Shown here: piece after piece, positions 31,234-32,830 of the stretch | Numbering within the stretch: the stretch's first letter is position 1 | Layout: each line of letters opens with the position of its first letter | From: RGIG3077 sp964490175 | Lineage (GTDB): Bacteria > Bacillota > Clostridia > Oscillospirales > Ruminococcaceae | Direction: 5' to 3' | Assembly (NCBI GenBank): GCA_964490175.1 | Contig: CAZBAI010000017.1 | Coordinates: 1 to 32,830 of the forward strand | Length of the DNA: 32,830 bases | The notes under the pieces: model-generated | The model's database searches: none | Seen by the model: the letters and a program-made list of their open reading frames with translations, nothing else | What the model was told of the DNA's origin: nothing | Translations under genes and position numbers: made by a program

Positions 31234-31856
31234 TATGCGTATACCTCCTCAATCTTTGCCACAGCACTCTTAACGATTACGAGTGAATCGGCGTTCACGA
31301 TATCGTAGGTGTTGATGGTGTTATACTGAGCGGTTTTAAGACCCGGAATGTTTGCACAACTCTTAACGTTAACCGGATTATTGTCGGCTAAAACGAGGAG
31401 TGTCTTCTTTCCGGCGCCGATAGCCTTCAGGCAATCAACAACAGCTCTGGTCTTGTAGTTTTCAAGTTTTAACTCATCAAGAACGATGAGAGCCTTATTC
31501 TGCACCTTATCCGAAAGAGCGGACTTAATGGCAAGAGCGCGTACTTTCTTGTTGAGAGAGTAGGAATAATCTCTCGGCTTCGGAGCATGGACAATACCGC
31601 CGTGTCTCCACTGAGGAGCGCGTGTAGAGCCCTGTCTTGCGTGACCTGTGCCCTTCTGTCTCCACGGCTTCTTGCCGCCGCCGGAAACCTCGGTGCGAGT
31701 AAGTGTGGACTGCGTTCCCTGACGCTTATTGGCAAGGTAGTTTACAACAGCCATGTGCATAACAACCACATTGGGTTCAATTCCGAATACAGCCTTGTTG
31801 AGTGTTATCTTATCAACACTGTTACCGGCCATATCAACAACTGATAATCTAGGCAT
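31233..31856 (-). CDS. rplD: 50S ribosomal protein L4
   Basis: Lines the exit tunnel; in E. coli it also represses the S10 operon. The 207-residue protein has the tunnel loop region TRTEVSGGGKKPWRQKGTGH and ARQGSTRAPQWRHGG, then VRALAIKSALSDKVQ and a C-terminal Rossmann-like region. Length is normal. It starts 20 bases after rplC. Confidence 0.98.
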   Translation of the reverse strand: MPRLSVVDMAGNSVDKITLNKAVFGIEPNVVVMHMAVVNYLANKRQGTQSTLTRTEVSGGGKKPWRQKGTGHARQGSTRAPQWRHGGIVHAPKPRDYSYSLNKKVRALAIKSALSDKVQNKALIVLDELKLENYKTRAVVDCLKAIGAGKKTLLVLADNNPVNVKSCANIPGLKTAQYNTINTYDIVNADSLVIVKSAVAKIEEVYA

Positions 31857-31876
31857 ATTTTACACTCTCCTTCCCA

Positions 31877-32509
31877 TTAGGCCTTAACGCTGTCGAAAAG
31901 AACAACAATTCCGCCCTTGGGACCCGGAACGGCGCCCTTAACGGCAATGATGTTGTTTTCAGCGTCAACCTTAACTACATCCAAGTTCTGAACGGTTACA
32001 CGCTCAGCACCCAAATGTCCGGCCATCTTCTTGCCCTTCATAACACGCGAAGGTGTTGAGCAAGCACCCAACGAACCGCCGTGTCTGGCAACGGGACCGG
32101 TACCGTGAGACATTTTGAGGCGAGCGAAGTTCCAGCGCTTGATAACACCGGCATAGCCCTTACCTTTACTTGTGCCTCTTACATCTACTTTGTCGCCCTC
32201 TGCGAATACGTCGGCTTTGATAACATCGCCGACATTAACGGCGCTTATATCATCAAAACGGAACTCTCTGAGAACTTTCTTGGGAGCAACATCGTTCTTT
32301 GCGAAGTGTCCCTTCATCGGCTTTGAAACCTTGGAAGCCTTCATATCGCCATATCCGATCTGAACAGCCTCATAACCGTCGTTTTCAACCGTTTTCTTCT
32401 GGCAAACCATGCAAGGACCTGCCTCGATTACGGTTACGGGAACGACGTTTCCCTTCTCGTCAAAAAGCTGGGTCATACCGAGCTTTTTACCAACGATACC
32501 TTTGTTCAT
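31877..32509 (-). CDS. rplC: 50S ribosomal protein L3
   Basis: Early-assembly protein reaching the peptidyl transferase centre. From the ATG at 32509 it is 210 residues, starting MNKGIVGKKLGMTQLFDEKG, with DVRGTSKGKGYAGVIKRWNF and the loop region MSHGTGPVARHGGSLGACSTPSRV (given here in part; the signature HGTGPVARHGG is clear). AAAGGAGG lies upstream of this ATG; the longer open frame to 32569 covers the rpsJ-rplC gap. Confidence 0.97.
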   Translation of the reverse strand: MNKGIVGKKLGMTQLFDEKGNVVPVTVIEAGPCMVCQKKTVENDGYEAVQIGYGDMKASKVSKPMKGHFAKNDVAPKKVLREFRFDDISAVNVGDVIKADVFAEGDKVDVRGTSKGKGYAGVIKRWNFARLKMSHGTGPVARHGGSLGACSTPSRVMKGKKMAGHLGAERVTVQNLDVVKVDAENNIIAVKGAVPGPKGGIVVLFDSVKA

Positions 32510-32568
32510 TATTCTTCCTCCTTTGGTTATTGGTTGACGCACAGCGCCAACTTGACCACGTCGACACA

Positions 32569-32830
32569 TCAGAGTTTTATTTCAATCTCTACGCCGGCGG
32601 GGAGCTCAAGACCCATAAGAGCTTCAACGGTTTTGTTTGAAGGTCTTAATACGTCGATAAGCCTTTTGTGCGTTCTTGTTTCGAATTGCTCACGGCTGTC
32701 CTTATACTTATGAACAGCGCGCAAAATGGTAACAACCTCTTTCTCGGTCGGGAGCGGCACGGGACCCGAAACGCGAGCGCCTGTGCGCTTTGCGGTTTCA
32801 ACGATGCGGGCTGCGCTCTGGTCGATGATG
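32569..32830 (-). CDS. rpsJ: 30S ribosomal protein S10, N-terminus outside the window
   Basis: 30S head protein, also the NusB partner NusE in antitermination. The frame stays open to the window edge; the visible 86 residues run from IIDQSAARIVETAKRTGARV through GPVPLPTEKEVVTILRAVHKYK and EQFETRTHKRLIDVL to ELPAGVEIEIKL. About 15-17 N-terminal residues are missing compared with the family's roughly 102. As the usual first gene of the S10 cluster, it implies that the main promoter lies just outside the window. Rplc starts 59 bases downstream. Confidence 0.96.
   Translation of the reverse strand, partial: IIDQSAARIVETAKRTGARVSGPVPLPTEKEVVTILRAVHKYKDSREQFETRTHKRLIDVLRPSNKTVEALMGLELPAGVEIEIKL

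Noticed and set aside
32510..32569. Longer reading of rplC to 32569
   Set aside because: The 20 extra codons cover the rpsJ-rplC gap and the ribosome binding site; the family starts MNKGIVGKKLGM at 32509.
1..32830. CRISPR arrays, tRNA or rRNA genes, transposases, phage genes, toxin-antitoxin pairs, biosynthetic gene clusters
   Set aside because: Looked for on both strands; no repeat arrays, tRNA-like cloverleafs, transposase motifs or such genes were seen.

Overview
The window comes from a low-to-mid GC Gram-positive bacterium, most likely an anaerobic gut-type member of class Clostridia (Oscillospiraceae/Ruminococcaceae-like). The basis is the classic Firmicutes S10-spc-alpha ribosomal cluster with secY, adk, map, a KOW protein and infA inside it; the zinc type of S14; a four-cysteine adenylate kinase; strong AGGAGG-type ribosome binding sites with many TTG and GTG starts; and a greA-lysS pair. 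This is inference from gene content. I see no rRNA, tRNA, CRISPR array, insertion sequence or phage gene, and no gene-free stretch longer than about 300 bases.

Layout. 1-2109 holds greA-lysS (minus) behind a near-consensus sigma-A promoter. 2318-4361 has a plus-strand P-loop ATPase of unknown function converging on a membrane-anchored metallophosphoesterase. 4406-7004 is a plus-strand operon of a family 2 glycosyltransferase, rmlD and rmlC (dTDP-rhamnose synthesis and probable rhamnosyl transfer to a surface polymer), ending in a strong terminator. 7006-9041 is a minus-strand OmpR-type response regulator and its histidine kinase. 9039-16935 is a minus-strand series, apparently read from a promoter at about 16.9 kb with a second one at about 13.8 kb: zapA, a U32 family protein, dut, a small membrane protein, proB, proA, a 636-residue acidic single-pass membrane protein, and an easily missed 42-residue membrane peptide, closed by a terminator.

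The right half (16964-32830, minus) is one continuous translation cluster in the order rpsJ (cut by the window edge), rplC, rplD, rplW, rplB, rpsS, rplV, rpsC, rplP, rpmC, rpsQ, rplN, rplX, rplE, rpsN, rpsH, rplF, rplR, rpsE, rpmD, rplO, secY, adk, map, KOW protein, infA, rpmJ, rpsM, rpsK, rpsD, rpoA, rplQ, then a terminator. These genes make ribosomal subunits, the translocon, an initiation factor, methionine aminopeptidase and the RNA polymerase alpha subunit. Genes are mostly overlapping or under 30 bases apart. The main exception is a 208-base hairpin-rich gap just before rpsM, where enterobacteria place their S4-binding alpha-operon leader.

The least explained items are that rpsM leader, the paired 636-residue and 42-residue membrane proteins after proA, the ATPase with a decayed second P-loop half, and the arginine/asparagine-rich tail on ribosomal protein S3. 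I found no clear defence, biosynthetic or mobile system.
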